Positions 22,816 through 33,266 of a stretch of 64,000 nt of DNA are shown here, piece after piece (the stretch's first letter is position 1; each line of letters begins with the position of its first letter). The stretch spans positions 2,728,001-2,792,000 of the forward strand of contig JAHWDD010000002.1 in the NCBI GenBank assembly GCA_023897205.1, in the 5' to 3' direction. This DNA comes from Exophiala sp. HKRS030 (taxonomy: Eukaryota > Ascomycota > Eurotiomycetes > Chaetothyriales > Herpotrichiellaceae). The notes beneath the pieces are model-generated. The model had not been told where the DNA came from and ran no database searches. It was given only the letters and a program-made list of their open reading frames with translations. The position numbers and the translations under genes are program-made.

Positions 22816-25680
22816 CTAAGACGTCTCAGCATGATTGGATGTGGAAGCCGGTGAATGGTTAGATCTCTCAGACCGGTTGTTGGAATGCGTCGAGAGCAAA
22901 GAGTGGTCCGTTTCATTACTGTCAGATCTCCGAGTCGCCGTTTGCACACTAGGAGAAAGACTTTCAGCGGCGGTTGCGTTATCTTTGGTGGGGCTTTTGG
23001 CCGGTGGCTTCGGTGACTTGGCTCTCGCAGAGTCCGTTGGGGACTTCGACCGACTGAGCGTACGACTCAGTGCCCGGGCAAGTTGCCTTGCTCTGGTTCT
23101 TCCTCGGCCATCACTACCAGATTTGTGACTTTTGCCGTCGGCTTTGGAAGGGTCCTCCGTTTGCCTTGCCTCGTCTGACTTTTTAGAATCTTTGTTGCCA
23201 TTCGTAACAAGAGTCCGAGAGTCTTCCCCGTTGCTGCTGAGGTCGTTGTAGAAGAAAGGAGTCTCCTTCTTTCTTGGAGAACGTGAGCGAGAATTGCCAT
23301 GATCATCCGTAGCTTGCAATTGTAGTTGACTTGACCATAATTCGTTGTAAGAACCGTTTTGCTTCATCAAACTGTTGTGAGTTCCAGATTCAACCACGTG
23401 TCCCTCGTGGACAACGAGGATTTGGTCGGCGTGAAGGATAGTCGACAAGCGATGCGCGATCACGAACGTGGTTTTGCCTGCACAGAGCTTACGCAGACTG
23501 CCTTGGATCTGTTTCTCCGTGATGCTGTCCACGGCGCTCGTAGCCTCATCCAACAGCAGGATATTGGCTTTTTTCAGCATTGCCCGAGCTATTGCCAATC
23601 TCTGCAACTCTCCTCCAGACAGTTTTGTTCCACGTTCACCGATTTGCTCTTGGTAACCATTCGTAAAGGTGGTGATCTTTTCATGAAGTGCAGCTGCTTT
23701 GCAAGCCTCGATAATCTCTTCGTCCGTGCATTCGAGATCAGGATATCTCATGTTCTCCATTATTGTCATGTTAAACACCACAGGAGTCTGAGGAATGACT
23801 GCGATATGTTTTCGAAAACTCTCCATGGTCACTTGCCGGATGTCTTGACCATCGACCAAAATACGGCCTTGATCAGGATCATAGAAACGAAAGAGCAATT
23901 TCAGGAGAGTGCTCTTCCCTCCTCCAGTCCGGCCAACCAAGGCAACGGTCTGTCCAGGGGCTGCACTGAAGGTAATATTGTCCGCCACTTTCCTTTGGCC
24001 GTCATAAGAGAAAGATACATTCTCAAAGTCCACAGCTCCAGCCAAGAACGTGAACGGCTTCGATTCGGGAACATCTTGAACGCGTGGCGATTTCTCCAGA
24101 AGAACCAGCAACTTTTCAGCATTAACCATCTTTTGGCCCATCCTTGAAAGACTGTATGCAAGACTATCCAGAGGGTTTGTGAGTTGAGACCAGTAGGTGA
24201 CCAAAATTACAAAGTCGCCGACCTTTCGATCACTATAAGCGATCTGAAGGGCGCCAACACAGCACGCGGCCACGAAATAGACGGCCAGAAGTGAATATCG
24301 TAGTCCTCTGCTCCAACAATAGTGTACCCAAAAAGTCAAAGATGCAGCTCGCTTGGCATCTCCCTTATCCCGATACCGTTGCTTCTCATATGGCAGACGA
24401 CCAAAGTGGGAGACAGTGTACCAGTTAACTGTGGACTCGGTCAGTTGGTAGTATTGGTCATGCCACGCATCCAGTGAAACTCGACTGAGTTCGCGATTCT
24501 GAGCCAGCGCTTTGAAAGTGAGCCAGTAGAAGAAAATGGTGGTTGACATGATGATGAACAACATATATGGCCCGAACATGATGGTAAGAACCACTGCCGC
24601 CGCCCCAAAGTCGATTATGGTTGGCATGAAGCTGAAAATGATATCTTTCAAGAAGTCAATCACATCCTGGCCCTGATGCATGGTCTGCCATATGATTGAA
24701 GACTTTTTCGAGTCGTGGAAATCGGCAGATAGGTTCATGATATGATCATAGGAGCATCGATTCAGGGCTATGGTCATGTCGGTGACAATCTGCCAGGAGA
24801 GATAGGTCTCTAACAGTGACAGACCAGCAGCTGAACTGCAGAACCTGAGGAAACAGTAGAGTCCAATTGCCGCCCATGGTATATGCGAACTCAGTCCACT
24901 GACAATAGCTCCCAGGCTTAAAGGAAGCACTACCATAACAATCCGCTCCACAAGACTGCTTAGAAGCATTCCACCGAGAAGTGCCTGATTTCGGTAGCCT
25001 TTAGGATACATGAAAGGGACAAAAATCTTGAAAGATGCAAGGTATTGCCATTTTGGCCGATTGCGGATCTCGAGTCTGTCCAATTCGTCCTGATCTGGCT
25101 TCTTCGGCTTGTCGGTTTCATTTGATTTCGATGGTGAATCCGGATCAGCGAGCAATGCTTGCGTCTCTTCATCAGTTCCAGTCTCTTTTCTGTTGCCGCA
25201 ATATGCCATAACCACACTGGTGCAGAGAAGGGTCGCCAAGAGAATCCTGGCACTTTGTAGGACGATGCTGCCGTGACGAAAAGATTTCGAGCCATGCTCG
25301 CCCTCCACCTGAAGGGCTAGAACAACACTCTCCGAAACTAGGAGGATACCCCAAGCACCATATCGAGGATATGAGGTGCCACTGGACGTGTCCACGGTCT
25401 CTAGGAGAAGGATGCTCCAGATCAATGTGAGAAAGAGGGAGTACACTACGTCGGGATCATTTGTTGAAGCAGGATTGCTGTTACTGATCGCAATGACAGT
25501 CTGCACACCAGTTGACAGAACTGCGAGACCACAAAGCACAAGTTGGACTTTGCGCATGCGTCCCCCGATAGACCAGTGAGGTTTGAATGAAGCATAGCAA
25601 ACGGCGACAACATGGTAGCTGAAAGACACGATTATGGCAAGACCTCGTATCGCGTTAAGCTTGTCGGACAAATGAGACAT
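22816..25680 (-). CDS. HMT1-type half-size ABC transporter, 954 aa
   Basis: ABCB half transporter of the heavy-metal-tolerance (Hmt1) type, expected in the vacuolar membrane where fission yeast Hmt1 moves phytochelatins or glutathione conjugates. Start is ATG 25680; the frame runs upstream only from a TTG. Residues 1-165 form an N-terminal extension with about four or five membrane helices, the Hmt1 hallmark. The six-helix ABC membrane domain covers about 215-520. In the nucleotide-binding domain, Walker A is GRTGGGKST (583-591), the signature is LSGGE (687-691), Walker B is ILLLDEA (707-713) and the switch His lies in IAHR (about 743), so all catalytic elements are present. The last 160 residues (about 795-954) are Arg/Ser/Lys-rich, with several RSKSP-like repeats, and are unusual. 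Single exon. Confidence 0.92.
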   Translation of the reverse strand: MSHLSDKLNAIRGLAIIVSFSYHVVAVCYASFKPHWSIGGRMRKVQLVLCGLAVLSTGVQTVIAISNSNPASTNDPDVVYSLFLTLIWSILLLETVDTSSGTSYPRYGAWGILLVSESVVLALQVEGEHGSKSFRHGSIVLQSARILLATLLCTSVVMAYCGNRKETGTDEETQALLADPDSPSKSNETDKPKKPDQDELDRLEIRNRPKWQYLASFKIFVPFMYPKGYRNQALLGGMLLSSLVERIVMVVLPLSLGAIVSGLSSHIPWAAIGLYCFLRFCSSAAGLSLLETYLSWQIVTDMTIALNRCSYDHIMNLSADFHDSKKSSIIWQTMHQGQDVIDFLKDIIFSFMPTIIDFGAAAVVLTIMFGPYMLFIIMSTTIFFYWLTFKALAQNRELSRVSLDAWHDQYYQLTESTVNWYTVSHFGRLPYEKQRYRDKGDAKRAASLTFWVHYCWSRGLRYSLLAVYFVAACCVGALQIAYSDRKVGDFVILVTYWSQLTNPLDSLAYSLSRMGQKMVNAEKLLVLLEKSPRVQDVPESKPFTFLAGAVDFENVSFSYDGQRKVADNITFSAAPGQTVALVGRTGGGKSTLLKLLFRFYDPDQGRILVDGQDIRQVTMESFRKHIAVIPQTPVVFNMTIMENMRYPDLECTDEEIIEACKAAALHEKITTFTNGYQEQIGERGTKLSGGELQRLAIARAMLKKANILLLDEATSAVDSITEKQIQGSLRKLCAGKTTFVIAHRLSTILHADQILVVHEGHVVESGTHNSLMKQNGSYNELWSSQLQLQATDDHGNSRSRSPRKKETPFFYNDLSSNGEDSRTLVTNGNKDSKKSDEARQTEDPSKADGKSHKSGSDGRGRTRARQLARALSRTLSRSKSPTDSARAKSPKPPAKSPTKDNATAAESLSPSVQTATRRSDSNETDHSLLSTHSNNRSERSNHSPASTSNHAETS

Positions 25681-26486
25681 GATAAAACACAAATCAAACG
25701 AAGTAGGTCGCACTCGATGTGTTTGATGGAGAGAATCCGAGAATTTAAGGAAGAGATGCGGCTCATATAGGGCTGAATACTGGCTTTGTTGTTGCCTGGA
25801 GCGCAAGGCTCAAATCCACACATCGCAAGGGAGGCCTGAAGTTGGGGTCATATGAAAAGGCATACAGCTGAAACCGGTGAATGTGTACTGCTTCTGGCTC
25901 GAGGATGACTTGGTGACTCAAAGATCAAAAGTACTCGGTGGATGTCGTGTCTTATAGCCTGGTTTATGAAGCGAGAATTATTTGGACTGGCTGTTGTTTG
26001 TTCCTGCCCCGGAGTCTCTCCGAAAACAAGGGGATCATCGATCCATAATAAGGCAAGCGCAGGTACGGAACTTTGGTTCGGTCGCAATCCTTCGAGGCTG
26101 AGACAGTGCATATATGTCCCCTCGAAGGTGAAATTGGGCTAGACCTGAGACAATGGCACAGTCGGCAAAGTAATAGGTGACCGATACGAGGCACCCCTGT
26201 CTGTAAAGATTTCAAGCTGAATATCGGATATCCGCCATTTTACAGCTGGCAAGTCGATTCGATCGCGATGATGGTGCATGGTAAAAATGTGCTAAAACCA
26301 CGCGAGTGCGTTTTACCTGAATGGATATGAAGCTGACGGTCGACAAACGTCCCAATTCGCTCCACAGGCATTGTCACAGATCATTGCAAATCGTTTGAAG
26401 GGCAGTGTTGCACAACGTCTCTGGAACAAGACCACGGCATGACATCCATCATGAGGAGTCAATACAACAGATCCTAGCCAGAGTCT
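25681..26486. other. Intergenic region
   Basis: About 800 bp: promoter of the ABC transporter and 3' flank of the SurE-TTL gene. Only short frames without domains. Confidence 0.5.
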
Positions 26487-28880
26487 TCAGCCACGGCCCA
26501 AATTGAGGGCTCGTACCAAAGGCATTTGAGAGCTTGCATGGGTGGCACTGCCAAAAAAGGGTCCGACGGCTGCACGACTGACTTCACGGAAAAGGCCTCC
26601 GACAACAGCTTCTTGAAGGTCCGATCCTGTCTGTTTAAAGTCGGGGTATGCATTCAGTTCGAGGAGCCAAACGTTTGCATCTGCGTCGACCAGAAAATCA
26701 ACACCAAAAACTTCAAAGGCATTAGGCAATGCCTGGAAATGTACCATCTGCTCCCGGGCAGCCGCCTCGAAGACTTCACCAGTAACGTCGCAAATCTGCT
26801 GGAATACCCTTTCTTTCCAATCAGATCGCATGTTAGGTGATTCGAGGTGCCAGAAGCGGTGGACAGAGGAGCTCTTGGTCTCTTCGTCCTGGAAACAGGT
26901 ATTTGTCAAGTGTTGTGCGAGGTCCAGAATGTCTTCATCTGCGCTGTGGCCTGGAGATTGATATGGCTTGGCTGCGAATAAGGCCAACATTTCTCTATAC
27001 ACAAAGACCTTGAGCGCGTCAACTGCCAATACGTATGCACGGATATGAAATTTCCGATTGCCGTACGCTTCCAGCAGCAGAGGTGGGTCGATGTAGGGTT
27101 GAGCTATAAAGTGTCTGAGTTGAGATGTCATGGCGTGATCCTGGTTCGAGACATCTCGTTGGTCCTCAGTGATATCTTCGGCCTGATGGTCAACAGTTTC
27201 AGCTTCCTCGTCGAGCTCAGAGTCGGATTCCTCCCAATCTTCGAAAATGGCCTGGAGTTCTTCGAAGCTGGAAAATAGTCTGATGCCATTCCCACCATCG
27301 CTCATACCAGGCTTCAAAATCCACCAGTCTTTCGATTCTGTGGATGTTGTCCGCTCATTTTCAGCCATGCTCTCATTCAGGTCCCAGGCATCCACCAAAG
27401 CTTCGTCTAGAAACTCTGCATAATCTAGTTCGAAATGGACACAGGGACGGAAATGTTTGGCCAGGACACTATCCGGATTCTTGACGAGCCAGGTGGACAC
27501 GGTGTTTGAAAGGTAGTGTTTGCGAATGAGGGCCTTCCTGATCACGTACGCACAAACCTGTGAGCTCCTTGCGTGTTGCATCGCATGCTCAAAGTCCAAA
27601 GACTCGTATGCGGTGACTTGTAACACGGGCATCGTGGCACTCTGCAATTCGCCCATTGAGGAAATCTGCTGTATCGAGAGGCCCTCCAGGGAGCGAAGAC
27701 CTTCAAGGATCAACGGTTGCACGTACGGATCCGGGTAGTCAACCACTGCATAAATAGTCTTGGGGGATGGTTCTTGTGTCAAATTCGATGATTTATTATG
27801 ATCCCTTTTGAATCATGTTCAGTCAGAAACTCCCTTCCTCTCATGCCCAGTAGATAGATAGGCACTCGACCTGGCTGGACCGGCGCAAAACTCACTCACA
27901 GCTTAATTTCCCCTGTGTAGTGAGGCAAGTGCCAGAAGTTGGCCACCAGCGGCGTGACGGTTATGTTCCCCTGCAACACCTCCCATCCGTCTCCCTTTTG
28001 GGCGTCGGACACGGCTTTCCGCACGTCCTGGAAATTGGGCGCCCATTTGAACCTGCGGTGCAATCTTCGGGGGGGCAGCGCTTCCGCGTGGCCCTCTCCC
28101 CCCTCCCGGATGAATTGTTCGTCGGCGTTGGGGTCGTGGTCGTCCTCCTCCGGGGGCAACTCCTCAAAGGAGCTGCCCGTGAGCCACCGGTTCTGCAGCA
28201 TCTCGGTGTACACGATCTTGTTCCGTCCGACGTCCTCCCGGAGGGGGACGTTGATGCTGTAGAGGTGCACGTCGTCGGGCCACTCGCCGACCAGCTTCTC
28301 CATCAATCGCGTGCTCAGTTCCGACGCCGCGCGGATGACGTCCGGGTCGTGCTCCCTCGAGTCAAAGGCGTAGGACAGGGCGACGCTCCTCGCCCCGCTC
28401 ATGGCGCCCTCCATCGCCCCGCCTATCGTCCCGCTGGACAGGGCGAAGACGGCGGTGGTGTTGCGGCCGTAGTTGGGCCCGCTGACCACGAGGTCGACGG
28501 GACCTCGCTCCTTGAAGAAGTGGTGGAGGCCGATCTGCACGCAGCTCGCCGGGGTGCCGTCCATCAGGACCCACTCCTCGCCCCCGTCGTCGAACGGCCG
28601 ATCGGAAGTGACGCCGTCGTCCTCGTGGAGAGTTCCCGGGCGGAAATACGTCGGGGTCAAGGTCTGGCCGACGATGTGCGCCTTGCCGATCCACGACCTC
28701 TGCACATGGGGCAGGACCACCGATACGGTGTGGCCGGCCTTTTGGAGGGTGTCGATCAGTGAATGGACGTATGGTGACGACTGATTCGACGGAGGGCCAT
28801 CGTCGTTGACAACCTGATCAAATCGTCAGTAGACGTTCTCAAGAGTCGTCATCACGTGCATGGCTCACGAGTATATGCAT
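26487..28880 (-). CDS. PBY1: SurE-TTL fusion protein (Pby1-like), 747 aa, three exons
   Basis: One gene, although its two halves look like separate ORFs. Exons are 28880-28869 (only MHIL), 28813-27900 and 27804-26487; introns are 55 bp (GTGAGC...ATCAG) and 95 bp (GTGAGT...AAAAG). The joined N-terminus reads MHILVVNDDGPPS, the nucleotide/metal site of SurE-type phosphatases, with SGPNYGRNT and SGTIGGAMEG further on. The C-terminal half is a tubulin-tyrosine-ligase-like ATP-grasp domain with WWILKPGMSDGGNG and the metal-binding ELNAYPDF near residue 695. Yeast Pby1, a P-body-associated protein of about 750 residues, has the same order and length. The second acceptor is chosen because it alone keeps phase; it could differ slightly. 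Catalytic role in fungi is unsettled. Confidence 0.88.
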
Positions 28881-30117
28881 GTCTAACGGACCGACTATGA
28901 AACAAAGACAAGGAAAATCTAGGAGCAAGGTCTACGCCTCTTGTGCAATTTCTAGGGACAGATTGATCGAGAGGAATCGAACCCGTGAACTTTGGTCGAA
29001 GCAAATGATTCTTTTCCTCGGCCCCTAAGAAAGACTTGGCATGGAGTCATGGTGGTTTATGTAAGCATCAATCACGTGCGGCCTGTGCCTCCCAATATTG
29101 CTTCCAATCCTCCGTAACATGGACCAGTGTTGTGAATCAAGTCAATGATAATGCTGCTGGTTGTTTGGATTGTTTACAGGATGGTGCCCGCGGACTCCTT
29201 TGTCATTTCCCGCAATTGACGTCCGCGGCCCTGCACGGAGGTAATGGTTTCTCTGAGATGGGATGGTTCTCAAATGGAAATATACTTGGGTCTGCTCTTC
29301 AGTATAGAAAAGGAGGTTTCGGATACTCATTTTTGTCTCACGAAAAGAACTATAGATTATAGCTCGAGTTCAGAGACTCTGTTCAGTTTGGATGGGGGTT
29401 ACCACCCATTAAAGTCATTTAGACAAGTGGGCTCAAGAGAAATACTTATCTATTCCATCATCGATGTCAGACCCCATCAATCTCACAGTCTGTCTCAAAG
29501 AGGAGTTACCAATACCTCCAGACATCTGACTCGATCGACACGGTATTGCCTGTACTCGTAGGATAGGGGAGTACTCGATTGTGCCAGTATCCATATGGCT
29601 TATCGGGTGGGCTTATCGCTCGCTTACATCATTTGGGTTCTGTCGCCTTTGACATGTGAAAATTCAAGGCAAAAAGAATTAATCGACTGTCTGGTGGTCA
29701 GCAGACTTTGAAATACGATTGATCTGTTATCTGTAAGTTTGATCTATTAGAAAATACGTCAAGGTGCATTCTCAAGCTGAACGGCAACAATCATGCTCGA
29801 TGCTACTACATACAATAAAGACTTCAAATCCCAGACACAGGCAGCAACCAAACCCAACTTGTCCCTCAACTCAATCCTGTGCTCATGTCTTCGTGTAGGG
29901 CACTCATGGCTGCGGAAGGGACCCAGATTGGTCCATCATGGCAGCTCATGAGCAAATAGAAATGATAACAATTGTGCTTCGTTTAATTTGTCTCGCCCGG
30001 GTTCGCCTCGTATCGGGGCATATCGAGGCATCCACCACCTTGACTTTCAAATTCTATCAACCAAGAAGGATATTTCCCGTACCACTGCACATCATCAGGC
30101 GGCAACGACTCGACCCT
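28881..30117. other. Gene-poor region between SurE-TTL and CAP20-like genes
   Basis: About 1.24 kb. A GAATCGAACCC tRNA-like T-arm at 28974-28984 is not accompanied by an A box. No supported gene. Confidence 0.5.
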
Positions 30118-30763
30118 CTATTTCGACGTCGACTTGTCCTGGGCGACAACCTCCTTGGCCTCCTCCTTCTTCTGCTGCAAGAAGTTGCTGATCCACTTGA
30201 GGACGTCGCTGGTCAGGACGAGACCGGTGGTGACGACCGCCTTGCCACCGGCCACGACTCCCTCACCGCCACACTTCTTGTATTCGTCGCTGTAGGTCTT
30301 GAACGCCCAGTCCTTGGTGTTGTTCGCGGTGTCGAGAGGCCAGTGGATGTACGTGACCAACGTATCTTGAATCTCCTTGGTCTCGGACTTGACAAGGGGG
30401 ACGCGCTCGTCGAACTTGCTCAAGAACTTGTCACCCAACTCGTCCGCCTTGGCCACGTACGGCTTCGCATAGGACGCGGGGGTTTGAAAGTATGGCAGGG
30501 TAGGCTTGACGAATTTCGTGTAGCCGGCGTTGGTGAGGTCGATGGACTTGGCTCCGTAAGGGTTCTCCTTGATCGTCTTGATCGAGTCGGACACTAGAGG
30601 ATAGGATTGGAGGTGCTGTAGGAAGAGCGCAAGACAAGAGGGTCAGCGGTCACTCGCACACCCCCACACTCATGATGCGCTTCAACGGGGGAGATGGTCG
30701 AGATAGACTTACAGAGAGGATGGCAGAGTGAGGAAGGTCACCGTTCACGGTAGCTTCACCCAT
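30118..30763 (-). CDS. CAP20/perilipin-like lipid-droplet protein, 182 aa, two exons
   Basis: Small protein of the fungal CAP20 family, related to perilipins, which coats lipid droplets. In Colletotrichum and Metarhizium homologues it affects lipid storage, appressorium turgor and virulence. Exon 1 (30763-30713) encodes MGEATVNGDLPHSAILS, and exon 2 (30615-30118) continues HLQSYPLVSDSIKTIKENPY. The 97-bp intron is GTAAGT...CTACAG, phase 0. The N-terminal pattern xLPxSxxLxHLxSYPxVxDS and the NPYGAKSIDLTNAGY motif are the family's most conserved parts. A hydrophobic segment near residues 135-150 precedes a lysine-rich helix at the C-terminus. Length equals the usual 180-185. The intron was placed by hand but all evidence agrees. 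Confidence 0.9.
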
Positions 30764-33266
30764 TGTGTCGGTTTGTTTAGTGCGATGTCAAACAGAGGTG
30801 TCAAAAGGTGTGCTGCTGGAAAATGTGTGGTAGGTAGGTAAGTAAGGTAGTCTGGCCTAATTGTTCCTAGGAGAGAGGGAAAGAAACATGAGAGAGCAGC
30901 GGGAAGGAGCTTTGCTGAGACATTTTTTGTTGAGAGATGGATGGTTCCAAGGCATGGATCAGGGTCAAGGCTCAGGTAGGTAGGTAGGTACGTAGGTACG
31001 TAGGGGCGAAGGCTGGTGGTGGTCGGTCCGTTGGAGGGCAGAAGGCAAATGCACGATGCGCAGATGCAGGACGCAAGACGTAACAATGAAAAGAAAAGCA
31101 TGTGAAAATTGCACATTGTTACGGATACACGGTTCTGCTTACATAAAGGTAACTGCCCTCCGGTACAGGTTCGTACTCGTTTTCGCTTTCGTAATTACAG
31201 CAATCAATATCTCGAACGATTTTTGAAGTTGATATCTAAAGAATCAAACAATTGTCAATGAGGTTTTCTCATTCTCAATTCCTGGTGTTTGTACAGTAGA
31301 TAGATGATGGCTGCCTTCTACTAGTCTGTAGAATACAGATTACTTTTGACTGGATGACAGACGAGTGTGAGTGGTGACGGCAACAACATCGAGTACTTTC
31401 CGCTACCAACCAAGTTTGACCTTGACCTTATCAGCAACTATGACCATCTGCCTAATTTCTAACAAACTCGTCTTTCTTTCCTCGTACATATCCGTACAGC
31501 AAACAACGAACGAAGACATGACCTTGGTCAAAGCCACGAGACAGTTACTCGTATCGTATTGTACTTGTACTTGTAGGTAGACAAGGGGGTCCCTGCATCT
31601 CTCCAGAACCTCCTAGTGTCCCTTTTAACCTTTGAGTTTTTGATCCTCTTTGTTTTTGGAAACCAATTTTGCCTTTTATTTCCTAACCCGTCTTTTTCAC
31701 ATGTCAACAACAATATACCACAGTATGTACTGTTCTCTCTTGTCTGTCATCTCAACTTCAATGCTTCGGTTCCGTCCTATCCTTTTTGCCGCTGTCTTCC
31801 TTCATCGTCAGCCATGGCACACGCTTCGTATTTCCGGAACCTGCCAATAATGCATGATTTTGGATCTCTAGCAATACCAAACTATGTACGGATAGCAGCT
31901 CTCAGAACGTTAACACACCAGCTTTCTTTCGGGATAGAGAAAGGCAAAAACGGCTTCTTTCGTCTCTGTCTTGTGCTATTGTATCTACGGACTAAGCCAT
32001 GCCTTGCCGCCCACTAGACAATCCGATATTGTAATAAACCTCTTTCCTGAAACTGAAAGGAAGTCATATTTCGTTCCGAGCCTAGGCACATCAACCCGAT
32101 GCGATACTTCGTAACCCCCGTGTCCCGTCTTCCCCGAACATCGTAACGATCACTTTCTTCACGCCACCCTGAAGAAATCACCCGAGATCGTTTTTCCATG
32201 TGCCAGAAATGAGACAAGAACAAAACTGCCGGCATTGACATTTTTTGTGATATGCTAACGGGTGTCATCAGTGTCAGGCACCTTCTTTTTTCTCTCCTTT
32301 TTCTCAAGGAAACAATCATCTCGCACATCAGATGTGACGGACAGGCAAATGCCTGCAACAAGATGTAACAGATAAGGCCCCCCCGGCAAGCATGTGAAAT
32401 TGTAGAAGTCGGCCCCAGGATCGCGCCATGTATGCCTGATCAACAACCCTCGTAAGGTGTCAGTCAAACATGTGTTATTATTATTGATTGACAACCTTTG
32501 ACCTTCTCCGTATCGAGTGCATACAGTACCGGAGAGAGAACCTTATCATTGACACTCAAACTGACATGTGACAATTGAGATGAGTCGCCATTTTTACACA
32601 TTTACTCGTACATAGCAAGGTGAGTGGTGGCTCTCTACATTCCTCCTACATTATTTGATAACACGTGCAGCTCATGAATACCTAGAAACACATGTTTATC
32701 CCATGCATTGTTGTTGGGACACCATCATGCTACTTATTACCGCGACTCCTCAAAGCCCACTCATCGGACGATCATCAATCTGTGGCGATCCAGGTCAAAG
32801 CCAAACTCCACTCGAGCCTCCATTGCACATGTCAGTCGATCGCAGCACCACGGATATTGAGACTATTGCATGAGGCGATAACACAAACACAGGAGAAGCT
32901 GACGAGGAAAGGTTGTAATTAATCTAGGTAGCCATGCTTGCTGCCAACTTGTGGTAATTATGTTGTCATGTTGTCGTGCCATTTGGCTCTCGCTCGTCAG
33001 TCCACTTTGATAAAGGGACAATCTCCTGTACCTCGCAACGCCCCAACGCCACGTTTGTGTGACTTGTCCAGCATCCAGCACCCAAAACCACCAGGATCCA
33101 GCCCATTTTCAATCTCCTTTGGCAATCCGCGCCTGTTGTGTGACTCTCAACATGCACATCCGTATCGACAACCCTGCGCCATTGAATCGCAACTCTTGGT
33201 CGATCGAGGTAGGTAATTTTCCAACCACCCCAACACCACCTCCTCACCACGCAAGTAACCCATCCG
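30764..33266. other. 2.5 kb gene-free stretch
   Basis: The longest stretch without a supported gene. It contains an AGGT/ACGT-rich iteration near 30975-31005 and AT-rich DNA throughout. Frames such as 31616-32017 are hydrophobic and Cys/Phe-rich but lack a domain and sit in pyrimidine-rich DNA. It could hold a noncoding transcript or long leaders, but nothing in the sequence shows this. Confidence 0.5.
30974..31005. repeat. AGGT/ACGT tandem repeat
   Basis: About seven consecutive units of AGGT or ACGT are visible upstream of the CAP20-like gene. Simple-sequence repeat. Confidence 0.65.

Noticed and set aside
27920..28762. 280-codon plus-strand frame
   Set aside because: Antisense shadow of the SurE exon, in a GC-rich codon-biased stretch.
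28962..29073. tRNA-like T-arm (minus strand GGGTTCGATTCC) with a possible 7-bp acceptor pairing to 29067-29073
   Set aside because: No A box, poor T-stem pairing and an implausible D/anticodon layout; probably chance.
29938..30597. 219-codon plus-strand frame
   Set aside because: Antisense shadow of the CAP20-like exon.
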